A DNA stretch of 64,000 nt from assembly GCF_014652515.1 (NCBI RefSeq), contig NZ_BMYY01000007.1, forward strand, positions 1 through 64,000, given 5' to 3'. The notes under the pieces are model-generated. The model saw only the letters and a list, made by a program, of their open reading frames with translations. It did no database searches and was not told where the DNA came from. This document shows, in pieces, positions 44,490-52,765 of the stretch. Both the position numbers and the translations under genes were made by a program. Position 1 is the stretch's first letter. Every line of letters begins with the position of its first letter. The DNA comes from Bacterioplanes sanyensis. GTDB taxonomy: Bacteria; Pseudomonadota; Gammaproteobacteria; Pseudomonadales; Oceanobacteraceae.

Positions 44490-44611
44490 GGGCATGTTGA
44501 AAAGCCGTTTTTTATTCTCTCTTGGTTCCATGAAGTAGTTGTACCTTCGGTCTTCCCCAATGACCCGAAGTTGACCCGGTCGCTCCCCCAATGGCGCCCG
44601 GGTCTTTTTTT
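44490..44611 (+). ncRNA. Probable small RNA at the Spot42/ErsA locus (engB-polA)
   Basis: The 249-bp gap between engB and polA, where Spot 42 (enterics) and ErsA (Pseudomonas) are encoded, contains two stacked hairpins. The first is CTTCGG (44545-44550) / CCGAAG (44565-44570). The second is a terminator, GACCCGG (44573-44579) / CCGGGTC (44598-44604), followed by seven T. Both loops display the same C-rich sequence, TTCCCCAATG and CTCCCCCAATG, suited to pairing with Shine-Dalgarno regions. The T-run fixes the 3' end near 44611; the 5' end is a guess. No protein frame is convincing. Homology to ErsA is inferred from locus and shape. Confidence 0.7.
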
Positions 44612-44634
44612 ATCCACACCGAAATGCAGCCCTA

Positions 44635-47361
44635 TCAGTGCGCTTGCTGCCAGTTATCGCCAATGCCTGCTTCCACCAGCAGCGGTACTTTCAGCTCAGC
44701 GGCATCTTGCATTTGCTGCTTCAATGCTTCAGCCAAAGCCTCAGCCTGCTCGGCTTTGACTTCCAGTATCAATTCATCGTGCACCTGCATGATCAGGCGG
44801 GCATCAAAACCTGAGTCCGGCAGCCACTGGTGCACCGCCACCATGGCACGTTTGATGATGTCGGCAGCACTGCCCTGCATAGGGGCATTAATGGCGGTGC
44901 GCTCAGCGTGTTGGCGACGACCGACATTGCGCGAGCGAATGTCTGGCAAATACAAACGGCGGCCAAAGATGGTTTCAACATAACCCTGCTCTTTGGCCTG
45001 CTCGCGGGTGTTGTCCATGTAGTGGCGCACCCCCGGATAGCGTTCAAAGTACAAATCAACATACTGCTGTGCTTCGCTGCGACTGATACCTAGCTGACGC
45101 GCCAGGCCAAAGGCCGACATGCCATAAATCAGGCCAAAGTTAATGGCTTTGGCGCTGCGACGTTGGTTATCGCTGACCTCAGCTTCCGTTACTTCAAATA
45201 CCTCGGCAGCGGTGGCACGGTGCACATCGCGTCCTTCGGCAAAGGCATTGAGCAGGCCGTCGTCGCCCGATAAATGCGCCATGATGCGCAGTTCAATCTG
45301 GCTGTAATCCGCTGCGACCAACTTGTAACCCTGTGGCGCAACAAAGGCTTCGCGAATGCGGCGGCCTTCATCCGAGCGAATGGGAATGTTCTGTAGATTC
45401 GGATCACTCGACGATAACCGCCCAGTAGCCGTCACCGCTTGATGATAAGAGGTGTGCACACGATTGCTGTCGGCAAAGGTCATGCTGGGCAATTTGTCGG
45501 TGTAAGTGCTTTTGAGCTTGGCCAGCCCGCGGTGCTCCATAATCAAGCGCGGTAGCTCATATTCCTCTGCCAGCTGCGCCAGCACTTCTTCTGCCGTTGA
45601 TGGCGCGCCTTTGGGCGTCTTCTTAACCACGGGCAGCTTTTGCTTTTCAAACAAAATAGTGCCGAGCTGTTTGGGCGAGCTGAGGTTAAACACTTCACCC
45701 GCTTCGTTGTGCGCTTGCTGCTCCAGCTGCGCTAAGCGCTGCTCAATGGTTTGGCTTTGCTGATGCAGTAAGTCCGGGTCAATCAAGGCGCCGGTTTCTT
45801 CCATTTCACACAACACCGGCATGACCGGCATTTCGATGTCGGTAAAGACGCTTTTTAACGCCGGCTGTTGCTCTAACTTGGCCCACAGTAACTGGTGCAG
45901 GCGCAGGGTAATGTCGGCGTCTTCGGCGGCATAGGGGCCGGCTTGCTCGATGTCGATTTGATTGAAGGTTTTTTGCTTAGCGCCTTTGCCCGCAATGTCT
46001 TCAAAGCTGGTGCACTTATGGCCTAAGTATTTGAGCGCCAGGCTGTCCATATCATGACGGGTCGCGACGGAGTCCAGCACGTAGGATTCCAGCTGGGTAT
46101 CAAACGCCACACCGCGCAACTGAATGCCGTGGTTGGCCAATACGTGCATATCGTATTTCATATGCTGACCGACTTTTTTCAGCTGCGGGTCTTCCAACAG
46201 CGGCTTGATCTGTGCCAACACGGCATCACAGTCGAGCTGCTCGGGAGCGCCTTCGTAATCGTGCGCCAGCGGTACATAAGCCGCTTTGCCGGGCTCAACG
46301 GCAAACGACACCCCCACAATGCGGGCCTGCTTGTAATTGAGAGAGGTGGTTTCGGTATCGAAGGCAAACAGCTCGCTGGCCTTGAGGCGCTCCAGCCAAG
46401 CATCCAGCTCGGTTTGAGCAAAGATAATGTCGTACTGGGTTTCAATAGCAATGGGGGTGGCTTCTTCTTCGCCAGCATCCGTTACGCTTTGTTGAGCGCT
46501 CAGCTCAGCTATCCAGGCTTTAAACTCCAATTGCTTGAACCAGTCCAACAGCGCTGCTTCGTCCTGTGGCTGGCTATGCAATTCAGTCAGGCCATGCTGC
46601 AGCTCGACATCGCACTTAATGGTGGCCAGCTCTTTCGATAAAAACGCCTGTTCTTTGTGCTCTTCGAGTTTCGGCGCCAGGGTTTTGGCACCGCGAAAAT
46701 CGAGGGTTTTCACGTCATCTAGGCGCTCATAGACCGACTCCAAACTGCCTAGGCCAGCAATGAGGCCAACCGCCGTTTTTTCGCCGACTTTAGGCACGCC
46801 CGGAATGTTATCGACCTTATCGCCCATCAAAGCCAGGTAGTCGACGATGTGCTCCGGTGGAATGCCAAACTTTTCCTTCACCCCATCCACGTCCATAAAG
46901 GTGTCGGTCATGGTGTTGATCAGTGAAACGTGCGCATTCACCAGTTGCGCCATGTCTTTATCGCCAGTGGAGATAATCACATCTTGCTGATGCTCTAACG
47001 CTTGGCTAGCCAGAGTGCCAATGACGTCGTCGGCTTCGACCCCGTCTTCAATCAACAGCGGCAAGCCCATGGCGCGAATAATTTGGTGAATCGGCTCAAT
47101 TTGCTCGCGCAGCTCTTCCGGCATGGGTGGCCGGTGCGCCTTGTACTCCGGGTAAATGTCATTGCGAAAGGTTTTGCCCTTGGCATCGAACACCACCACC
47201 AGCTGTGAACCTGGGTAGTCCTTTTGCAGGCGCTTGATCATGCTGATAACGCCCTTGACCGCATTGGTATGCAGACCGGAGGAGTTGGTGAGCAGAGGGA
47301 TGGCATGAAAGGCCCGGAACAAATAGGAAGAGCCATCAACAAGAATCACTGGGTGCGACAT
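44635..47361 (-). CDS. polA: DNA polymerase I
   Basis: 908 residues, full-length. An N-terminal 5'-3' exonuclease (about 1-270; VILVDGSSYLFRAFHAIP, GDKDMAQLV, LMGDKVDNIPGVPKVGEKTA) comes first. The 3'-5' exonuclease (about 320-500) has its catalytic FAFDTETTSLNY and YAAEDADITLRL, so proofreading should be active. The polymerase domain (about 530-908) contains DPNLQNIPIRSDEGRRIREAF, VAADYSQIELRIMAHLSGD, RRSAKAINFGLIYGMS and LIMQVHDELILEV. Used in Okazaki maturation and repair. Confidence 0.98.
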   Translation of the reverse strand: MSHPVILVDGSSYLFRAFHAIPLLTNSSGLHTNAVKGVISMIKRLQKDYPGSQLVVVFDAKGKTFRNDIYPEYKAHRPPMPEELREQIEPIHQIIRAMGLPLLIEDGVEADDVIGTLASQALEHQQDVIISTGDKDMAQLVNAHVSLINTMTDTFMDVDGVKEKFGIPPEHIVDYLALMGDKVDNIPGVPKVGEKTAVGLIAGLGSLESVYERLDDVKTLDFRGAKTLAPKLEEHKEQAFLSKELATIKCDVELQHGLTELHSQPQDEAALLDWFKQLEFKAWIAELSAQQSVTDAGEEEATPIAIETQYDIIFAQTELDAWLERLKASELFAFDTETTSLNYKQARIVGVSFAVEPGKAAYVPLAHDYEGAPEQLDCDAVLAQIKPLLEDPQLKKVGQHMKYDMHVLANHGIQLRGVAFDTQLESYVLDSVATRHDMDSLALKYLGHKCTSFEDIAGKGAKQKTFNQIDIEQAGPYAAEDADITLRLHQLLWAKLEQQPALKSVFTDIEMPVMPVLCEMEETGALIDPDLLHQQSQTIEQRLAQLEQQAHNEAGEVFNLSSPKQLGTILFEKQKLPVVKKTPKGAPSTAEEVLAQLAEEYELPRLIMEHRGLAKLKSTYTDKLPSMTFADSNRVHTSYHQAVTATGRLSSSDPNLQNIPIRSDEGRRIREAFVAPQGYKLVAADYSQIELRIMAHLSGDDGLLNAFAEGRDVHRATAAEVFEVTEAEVSDNQRRSAKAINFGLIYGMSAFGLARQLGISRSEAQQYVDLYFERYPGVRHYMDNTREQAKEQGYVETIFGRRLYLPDIRSRNVGRRQHAERTAINAPMQGSAADIIKRAMVAVHQWLPDSGFDARLIMQVHDELILEVKAEQAEALAEALKQQMQDAAELKVPLLVEAGIGDNWQQAH

Positions 47362-47457
47362 GGAAGCGTTAGTCCTTGCGGCGAAAACTGGGGTTAAGCG
47401 GCGTTACGTCGTACAATGCATTGGTACCACGACCACGAACATGAGGCGCAGTCTACC

Positions 47458-47727
47458 ATGAAGCATTTTCTCCGTCTGATTACCCTGGCTGCGCTGCTGC
47501 CACTGACTGCCAGCGCCGCACCGGGCGATGAAACCGTAGTGATTCGCAACGATGGCGACAAAACATTCTACGAATATCGCGTCAATGGCAAGATCACCGA
47601 GATCAAGGTCGTGCCCGAAGTCGGCAAGCCCTATTACCTGGTGCCCGACCAAAATGCTGATGGCGACTTTGTGCGCCGCGACCACCCTGAAATTCAGGCC
47701 CCCAAGTGGGTGATCTTTCGCTGGTAA
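47458..47727 (+). CDS. DUF2782 domain-containing periplasmic protein
   Basis: 89 residues. Signal peptide MKHFLRLITLAALLPLTASA, then the DUF2782 pattern with TFYEYRVNGKITEIKVVPEVGKPYYLV and a closing PKWVIFRW. This family, of unknown function, is usually encoded next to polA and thrB in Pseudomonas-like genomes, as here. Start at 47458 because the signal peptide begins there; the earlier ATG at 47416 would add an unrelated His-rich leader. It overlaps nothing and lies 39 bases before thrB. Confidence 0.82.
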   Translation: MKHFLRLITLAALLPLTASAAPGDETVVIRNDGDKTFYEYRVNGKITEIKVVPEVGKPYYLVPDQNADGDFVRRDHPEIQAPKWVIFRW

Positions 47728-47766
47728 GCCAGCAACGCCTTTGTTTAGCCGCAATTAAGAGCAGTT

Positions 47767-48720
47767 ATGTCGGTTTATACCAGCTTAAGCCAAGCAGATA
47801 TCGAAGCCCTGCTGGCTCAGTTCGACCTGGGTTCCTTGGTGTCTTTTAAAGGCATCGAAGCCGGAATTGAAAACACCAACTACTTTGTCACCGCCAGCCA
47901 GCAAGCCTGTGTGCTCACCATTTTTGAGCATCACGACAACGATGAAGTGGCAGACTTTATTCGCTTTGCCGTGCACTTGGGTGAAAAGGGCTTACTGGTG
48001 CCCGCCCCCATTGCCGACCGCCAAGGTCAGTGGCTGCACCAGCTGCATGGCAAACCAGCCATTTTGTGCCCATTACTGCACGGCCATCATATTACTCAGC
48101 CCAATGCTCAGCACTGCCACGCCATCGGCGCCACCTTGGCGCAGTTGCATTTGGCCGCCGCCGACCTAGAGGTTGAGCGCCCAGACCCACGCGGTTTCGA
48201 CTGGTGGCAAGCCAACCATGCCAGCTTGGGTCAACACTTATCTGAGGCAGAGCAGCAACTGCTGGCCGATGAAGTGGCGTACCAACAGCAACAACAACCG
48301 CTGTGGCAATCCCTGCCGCATGGCTGGATTCACGGCGATATGTTTCACGACAATGCCTTGTTTGTCGACACCGATCAGGGCCCGCAAGTGGGCGCCATTT
48401 TGGATCTGTATAACGGCTGTCAGAACGCTTGGTTGTACGACCTCGCCATTGTGGCCAACGATTGGTGCAGCGATGTGCGCGGTCAATGGTATGACGGCCT
48501 GGTAGAAGCCCTGCATGCCGGCTATCAGTCGGTACGTCCGTTTACCGCTGAAGAGCATCAAGCCTGGCCTTTGGTGCTGCGCGGCTCGGCGTTGCGCTTT
48601 TGGCTCAGCCGCTTGCTGACGCAACAGCATCAGCAACAGCAGCAAGGTGAGCTGGCGTTGCAAAAAGACCCAGCGGAGCTGCGCGATAAGTTACTGCAAC
48701 GCCGTCAGCTCAGCGCCTGA
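47767..48720 (+). CDS. thrB: Homoserine kinase (ThrB type II)
   Basis: 317 residues, an APH-fold homoserine kinase as in Pseudomonas (not the GHMP enzyme of E. coli). SFKGIEAGIENTNYFV is the nucleotide region, WIHGDMFHDNALF the catalytic loop and AILDLYNGCQNAWLYDLAI the metal site. It phosphorylates homoserine for threonine synthesis. A Gln-rich stretch (QQQQQP, QQHQQQQQ) is unusual but outside the motifs. The end overlaps the convergent kinase-like gene by 16 bases. Confidence 0.92.
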   Translation: MSVYTSLSQADIEALLAQFDLGSLVSFKGIEAGIENTNYFVTASQQACVLTIFEHHDNDEVADFIRFAVHLGEKGLLVPAPIADRQGQWLHQLHGKPAILCPLLHGHHITQPNAQHCHAIGATLAQLHLAAADLEVERPDPRGFDWWQANHASLGQHLSEAEQQLLADEVAYQQQQQPLWQSLPHGWIHGDMFHDNALFVDTDQGPQVGAILDLYNGCQNAWLYDLAIVANDWCSDVRGQWYDGLVEALHAGYQSVRPFTAEEHQAWPLVLRGSALRFWLSRLLTQQHQQQQQGELALQKDPAELRDKLLQRRQLSA

Positions 48721-49520
48721 ACGCCAATCAGGTAAGCCTCCAGCTCCAATTGCGTCCAGATGCCCTGGGCGCAATACCACAGCGCGGCGATAAACTGCAG
48801 CTGCGCCAAGGCAAACTGCCAAGCATCGTCATCACTGGCGCCGTAGGCCTGCAGCAAGCATTGCACCTGATCATCGGTTAAATTGGCATCCTGCACCAAG
48901 GCGGCCAAATCCCAGTAGGGATGACCCAACCCGGCATATTCCCAATCTAATAAACGCCAGCCGTCCGAGGTTTTCAGCCAGTTGCCCAAGGTCGGGTCCA
49001 TATGGCAAATGCAGCGCTCGGGCGATGGCCAGCCTTGCAGCTGACGGCGCAAATCGGCCACCAGTTCACGCAATCGAGGGCTCGGCGTGCGCTGAGAGCA
49101 AATGCGGCGCCAATACAAATCCCCTTTGGCGATGATATCGACCTCAGGAATGCCACTAACGCTCAGCTGGTGCACGCGTTTGAGCAAGCTCGCCATTTGC
49201 TGCAAGACACTGTCGTCGAGCTGCTCCGGCTGCAGCAGCCAACCGCGCACATAATCGCGAATCCAATACTGGTCATCACGGCTGCGAAAACGCACCGGTG
49301 GCACCAAGCCCTCCACTGCCGCGACCTGGTGAATGCGATATTCCACCTCGCGATTGATGCCCAGTTGCTCGCTGTTGCCCGCCTCCATGCGCAGCACATA
49401 GCGGCTGGGCGGAATATCGAGCAACAGGCATTGGTTGGTCAGGCCGCCAGGGAGTGCTTCGGCGGCCTTGGGTGGCTGGCCAAAGCCCCACTGCGGCCAC
49501 TGCTGCAATAGAGCCAGCAT
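48705..49520 (-). CDS. Thiamine-kinase-like phosphotransferase (ThiK-like)
   Basis: 271 residues, APH/choline-kinase fold. ALPGGLTNQCLLLD is the nucleotide loop, ICHMDPTLGNWL the catalytic loop (Asp, Asn) and LLDWEYAGLGHPYWDLAALV the metal site. The gene is last in the operon with the thiamine-type permease, a YkoF-like protein and a TPP-riboswitch receptor, so phosphorylation of imported thiamine is the likely role (inference). Its start overlaps the permease stop (TGATG). Its last 16 bases overlap the end of thrB on the other strand. Confidence 0.82.
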   Translation of the reverse strand: MLALLQQWPQWGFGQPPKAAEALPGGLTNQCLLLDIPPSRYVLRMEAGNSEQLGINREVEYRIHQVAAVEGLVPPVRFRSRDDQYWIRDYVRGWLLQPEQLDDSVLQQMASLLKRVHQLSVSGIPEVDIIAKGDLYWRRICSQRTPSPRLRELVADLRRQLQGWPSPERCICHMDPTLGNWLKTSDGWRLLDWEYAGLGHPYWDLAALVQDANLTDDQVQCLLQAYGASDDDAWQFALAQLQFIAALWYCAQGIWTQLELEAYLIGVQALS

Positions 49521-50143
49521 CAGGCGGCCACCATCTCAGCTTGCTGGTGAAAGTCGCGCCGCCACATAAACCAGCCGATCACAGCTAACACCAGATACAC
49601 CGCCATTAACACGGCGGTTAAATACAGCTCTCGATCCAAGTACAGGACAATGGCGCAGCTGTTAAATACCTGCCAGTAGAGCCAGTTCTCCAGCACCTTG
49701 CGCGCCACCATAAAGGTAGTGATAACGCTGCCCCAGGTAGTGAATGAATCCAGGTAAGGCAGCGCTGCGTTGGTGTTGCGCTCCAGCAAAAAACCACTGA
49801 CCAGCGTCAATGCCAGCACCAAGGCGATGACTCCCAAGTGCCGTGGCCAGGCCCAACTCACCACTGGGCGGGTTTCACGATTGGCGGTGGCACCGCTGCG
49901 CCATACCCACCAGCCGTAAATCGCCATCGCTAGGTAATACACGTTCAGCGCCGATTCCATCACGAGGCTGACGTCCCAAAACAACCAACTAAAAATGGCC
50001 GTGCTGCCGAAGGCGGCGTACCAGCACCAGTTGCTTTGGCGCATGGCCAGCACCAAATAGGCAATGCCCAACGCCACGGCGACCACTTCCCAGGGGCTCA
50101 TCACTGCTGCGCCATTGAGCACACCTTGCCAAATCGATTCCAT
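49520..50143 (-). CDS. pnuT: PnuC-family transporter, likely thiamine (PnuT)
   Basis: 207 residues with about seven membrane segments. It has the PnuC family pattern: VALGIAYLVLAMRQSNWCWYAA near the start, VYYLAMAIYGWWVWR in the middle and TTWGSVITTFMVARKVLENWLYW later. PnuC proteins move vitamin-like substrates by facilitated diffusion and need a kinase to trap them; here that kinase gene follows directly. The TPP riboswitch upstream points to thiamine rather than nicotinamide riboside. Confidence 0.85.
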   Translation of the reverse strand: MESIWQGVLNGAAVMSPWEVVAVALGIAYLVLAMRQSNWCWYAAFGSTAIFSWLFWDVSLVMESALNVYYLAMAIYGWWVWRSGATANRETRPVVSWAWPRHLGVIALVLALTLVSGFLLERNTNAALPYLDSFTTWGSVITTFMVARKVLENWLYWQVFNSCAIVLYLDRELYLTAVLMAVYLVLAVIGWFMWRRDFHQQAEMVAA

Positions 50144-50153
50144 CTTCCTTTCC

Positions 50154-50420
50154 TTAGCCGTGGGGCTTGGTGGCCGGGTCGAGATTGGCGCCGATAAACT
50201 TGCACACGAAGATCGACTTACCGAACTCTTGCCAGCTGCGCAGCATCTCTGCTTTCAGCGTATCCATCACCAACTCATGCTCACCAAAGACCTGGGTGCT
50301 CATGGTATTCGTCACCAGCGTCAGGCCATCAATGGCATTAAGGCGGTCGATAAACGCTTTAATGGCGGGAATATAATCATCCGCCAGCGGGTATTTGCTG
50401 ATTTCTACCGAGATTTGCAT
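50154..50420 (-). CDS. YkoF/MTH1187-type thiamine-binding protein
   Basis: 88 residues. A ferredoxin-like fold family (thiamine-binding YkoF domain); MQISVEISKYPLADDYIPAIKAFIDRLN with the later TNTMSTQVFGEHELVMDTL is characteristic. A cytosolic binder of thiamine or its pyrimidine part, role unclear. It lies between the receptor (9-base gap) and the permease gene (10 bases). A GGAGAGC ribosome site precedes the start codon. Confidence 0.8.
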   Translation of the reverse strand: MQISVEISKYPLADDYIPAIKAFIDRLNAIDGLTLVTNTMSTQVFGEHELVMDTLKAEMLRSWQEFGKSIFVCKFIGANLDPATKPHG

Positions 50421-50429
50421 CGCGCTCTC

Positions 50430-52514
50430 CTAAAAGCTGTATTTGGCTTCCGCCATGACCAAGCGTGGCTGACCCAGTTGCACATAGCGGCTGCTGGCAT
50501 AGCCATCACGCGGATCATTGCCAAAGCCGCCAAAGCCACGGGTTTCTACCTCCGCGTCAGTTAAATTGCGCCCGGCCAACGCCAGCTCCAATTGTTGCCA
50601 CTGATAGCTCAAGCGCGCATGCCACAACACATAAGATTTGGAGCGTTCATCGTGGCTATCAGAAAAGTAAAACGCGTCTTTGGCTTCGCTTTCCAGCAGC
50701 AACGACCAGGCAGGCGCAAAGCGATACGTCATGGCCGCAGCCGCACTGTATTCGGGTGCATGCGATTGACTGCGGCCGTCTTTACTGAACTCACCGCCCT
50801 CCGTCTGGTAGGTATAGTCAACAAATTCGGTATCCAAGTAGCCTGCGCTCAACGCCAGATCGAGCTGCTCATGGGCACGCCAATTGGCCTCTAGCTCCAC
50901 CCCTTGGTTGCGGCCCTCAGCGGCATTGGCCAGGTAATCCTGAAAGGTCAGTGAGTTGTCTTCATTTTGAATGGCGTAGGAGCTTTTCACCTGTTGGTCG
51001 CGGCGCTGAATATAAAACGCCGCCACCCGCGTGGTTAGGCGGTCATTCAGCAGGCTCGATTTCAACCCCAGCTCAGTGGTGAAGTTGATCTCAGTGTTAA
51101 AGGTACGATTGTCTTCGCTGATGTCCGGATCGGTATTGACGCCACCGGCCTTATAACCACGTGCCAGTGAGGCGTAGCCCATATGCTGTGGCGACAGCAG
51201 TACATCGAGTGTGAGCTTGCCACCCCACAGGGTTTCGCTGTCATCGGCGGCAACCTCATCACTGTCGCTAAAATCGTTGCGCCAGCGCTCCGCACGCGCG
51301 CCCCAGGTGAGGCTGACCAGCGGGCTAAACGCCGCGCTGGCTTCAGCATAAATAGAAGCCGAGCGCACCGCCAGATCACTGTCGTAGGGGCCATCGTTGT
51401 AGGTGTAATTGCGCGTCAGGGTTTCATCGCGCTGCATCAAATAAAGGCCGACGACCCAGCCCGTGCTGTTGGCAAACAAGCGGCCATCGGCGCCAGATAG
51501 CAGGCGCAAATCAGCGCTTAAACGCTCATAATCGCGCAAATATTCATCAAACGAGCTGTAACCATCCGGGTGAATGCCCTCATACGCCCAATCTTCGTCG
51601 TAACTGTATTCGCTGTCGCTGCTGCTGCCACTGAGCAGGGTTTCCAGACGCACGGCCGAGTTCAACTGGCGTTCGTAGGCCAGTGCCAGCGCCTGTGTTT
51701 GCTGAGCATCGGTGCCGGGCTCATCGGCCAAGCTGGTGCGGTCGTTGTCGTAATTAAAAGCGTCATAGCCGTTGTCAATGTCGGCATAGAGGTAAGTCAG
51801 CCGTGCTTCACTGGCGGCATCTGGTTGCATCGCTAACTTCAAGCGCAGCAGTTTTTCGCTCAGGTTCTGGGTATCGTCGCGGTCGAGAAACTCATTGTCG
51901 ACGTAGCCGTCAGAGACGAAGGTGCGTGCACTCAAACGTCCTTGGGCGTTGTCGCTCAGGCTGCCACCCACAGCCCCTTCCAGCGAGCGGCTGGCGTAGT
52001 TACCGGCGTGGGCTTTTAAATAGCCCGAGCGCTCCTTGCTGGCAGCCGTGCTGGTGATGTTGATCATGCCTGCTAAGGCATTGGCACCAAAGCGCGTGCC
52101 CTGCGGGCCACGCAGGACTTCGACTTGCTCAACATCGAGCAAGCTCGCCACCGCTCCCAAGCCGGTCATGTCGATGCCGTCGATCATCAGGCCCACAGAC
52201 GGGTTCACTGGGTCGACAAACTGACTGCGCTCGCCAATGCCGCGAATCTGCAAGAAGCGTCCGCGTGATGCACCCGCGGCAAAGTTCACATTGGGTGCCA
52301 GCGCCAATACCGACTCCAAGTGTTGCGCCGAGCGCTGCTCGACTTGCTGGCCAGAGACCACAGTGACGGCTTCGGGCAGGGCTTGAACATCGTTTTGGCG
52401 AAAATCGGCACTGACTTTGACGGGCTCAAATGTGACCTCATCGGCCTGTGCCAGAGCGGGTGCCAAGCAAGGCGTCAGAGCCACCATCAGAGCGAGGGGC
52501 TTGCGTGCAAACAT
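50430..52514 (-). CDS. TonB-dependent receptor, likely for thiamine
   Basis: 694 residues. Signal peptide (ALMVALTPCLAPALAQA), then a plug domain with PEAVTVVSGQQVEQRS and VEQVEVLRGPQGTRFGANALAGMINITS, and a 22-stranded barrel ending in AEAKYSF (terminal Phe). This fold imports a scarce ligand across the outer membrane using TonB. Because its mRNA starts with a TPP riboswitch and the operon continues with thiamine proteins, thiamine or a relative is the likely ligand. Start at 52514 behind TAAGGAATCC; the extra codons upstream overlap the switch. Confidence 0.9.
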   Translation of the reverse strand: MFARKPLALMVALTPCLAPALAQADEVTFEPVKVSADFRQNDVQALPEAVTVVSGQQVEQRSAQHLESVLALAPNVNFAAGASRGRFLQIRGIGERSQFVDPVNPSVGLMIDGIDMTGLGAVASLLDVEQVEVLRGPQGTRFGANALAGMINITSTAASKERSGYLKAHAGNYASRSLEGAVGGSLSDNAQGRLSARTFVSDGYVDNEFLDRDDTQNLSEKLLRLKLAMQPDAASEARLTYLYADIDNGYDAFNYDNDRTSLADEPGTDAQQTQALALAYERQLNSAVRLETLLSGSSSDSEYSYDEDWAYEGIHPDGYSSFDEYLRDYERLSADLRLLSGADGRLFANSTGWVVGLYLMQRDETLTRNYTYNDGPYDSDLAVRSASIYAEASAAFSPLVSLTWGARAERWRNDFSDSDEVAADDSETLWGGKLTLDVLLSPQHMGYASLARGYKAGGVNTDPDISEDNRTFNTEINFTTELGLKSSLLNDRLTTRVAAFYIQRRDQQVKSSYAIQNEDNSLTFQDYLANAAEGRNQGVELEANWRAHEQLDLALSAGYLDTEFVDYTYQTEGGEFSKDGRSQSHAPEYSAAAAMTYRFAPAWSLLLESEAKDAFYFSDSHDERSKSYVLWHARLSYQWQQLELALAGRNLTDAEVETRGFGGFGNDPRDGYASSRYVQLGQPRLVMAEAKYSF

Positions 52515-52518
52515 GGTT

Positions 52519-52565
52519 GGATTCCTTATTCTGCCTGCCAAGCAGGCGACTTAACAAAGAAATCC
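52519..52565 (-). promoter_or_regulatory. Expression platform of the TPP riboswitch
   Basis: On the minus strand, GGATTTCTT (52557-52565) pairs over 9 bases (one G-U) with AAGGAATCC (52519-52527), which contains the Shine-Dalgarno sequence of the receptor gene. A GCCTGC/GCAGGC hairpin (52533-52547) sits in the loop. GGAT of the first strand also belongs to an anti-aptamer helix, so the two states exclude each other. Confidence 0.7.
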
Positions 52566-52641
52566 GGTTGAGCGTAGGCCAGACAGAACAGCTGGCGAAG
52601 ACGGTGAAGCGGCGCTTCGGCGAACCGATAACCCGCGGCCC

Positions 52642-52721
52642 ATTCCTACGCCGGTATTAACCGGATCAGGTTCCAGGGTTTGCCGCTTAAAGCAGCATCT
52701 CAGGCCGTAGCCACCCCTTGG
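52642..52721 (-). promoter_or_regulatory. TPP (thiamine pyrophosphate) riboswitch aptamer
   Basis: Minus strand shows the whole THI-box order: GGGGTGGC, GGCCTGAGATG, ACCCTGGAACCTGATCCGG and TACCGGCGTAGGAATGGG, matching the conserved CUGAGA, ACCU(G)AU and GCGUAGGNAA blocks. It is about 130 bases upstream of the receptor start. The downstream leader folds as a translational switch. Confidence 0.95.
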
Positions 52722-52765
52722 GACGGCGCCCATTGTACGTGCTGTACAAGGTCGGTTGGAAGGGT

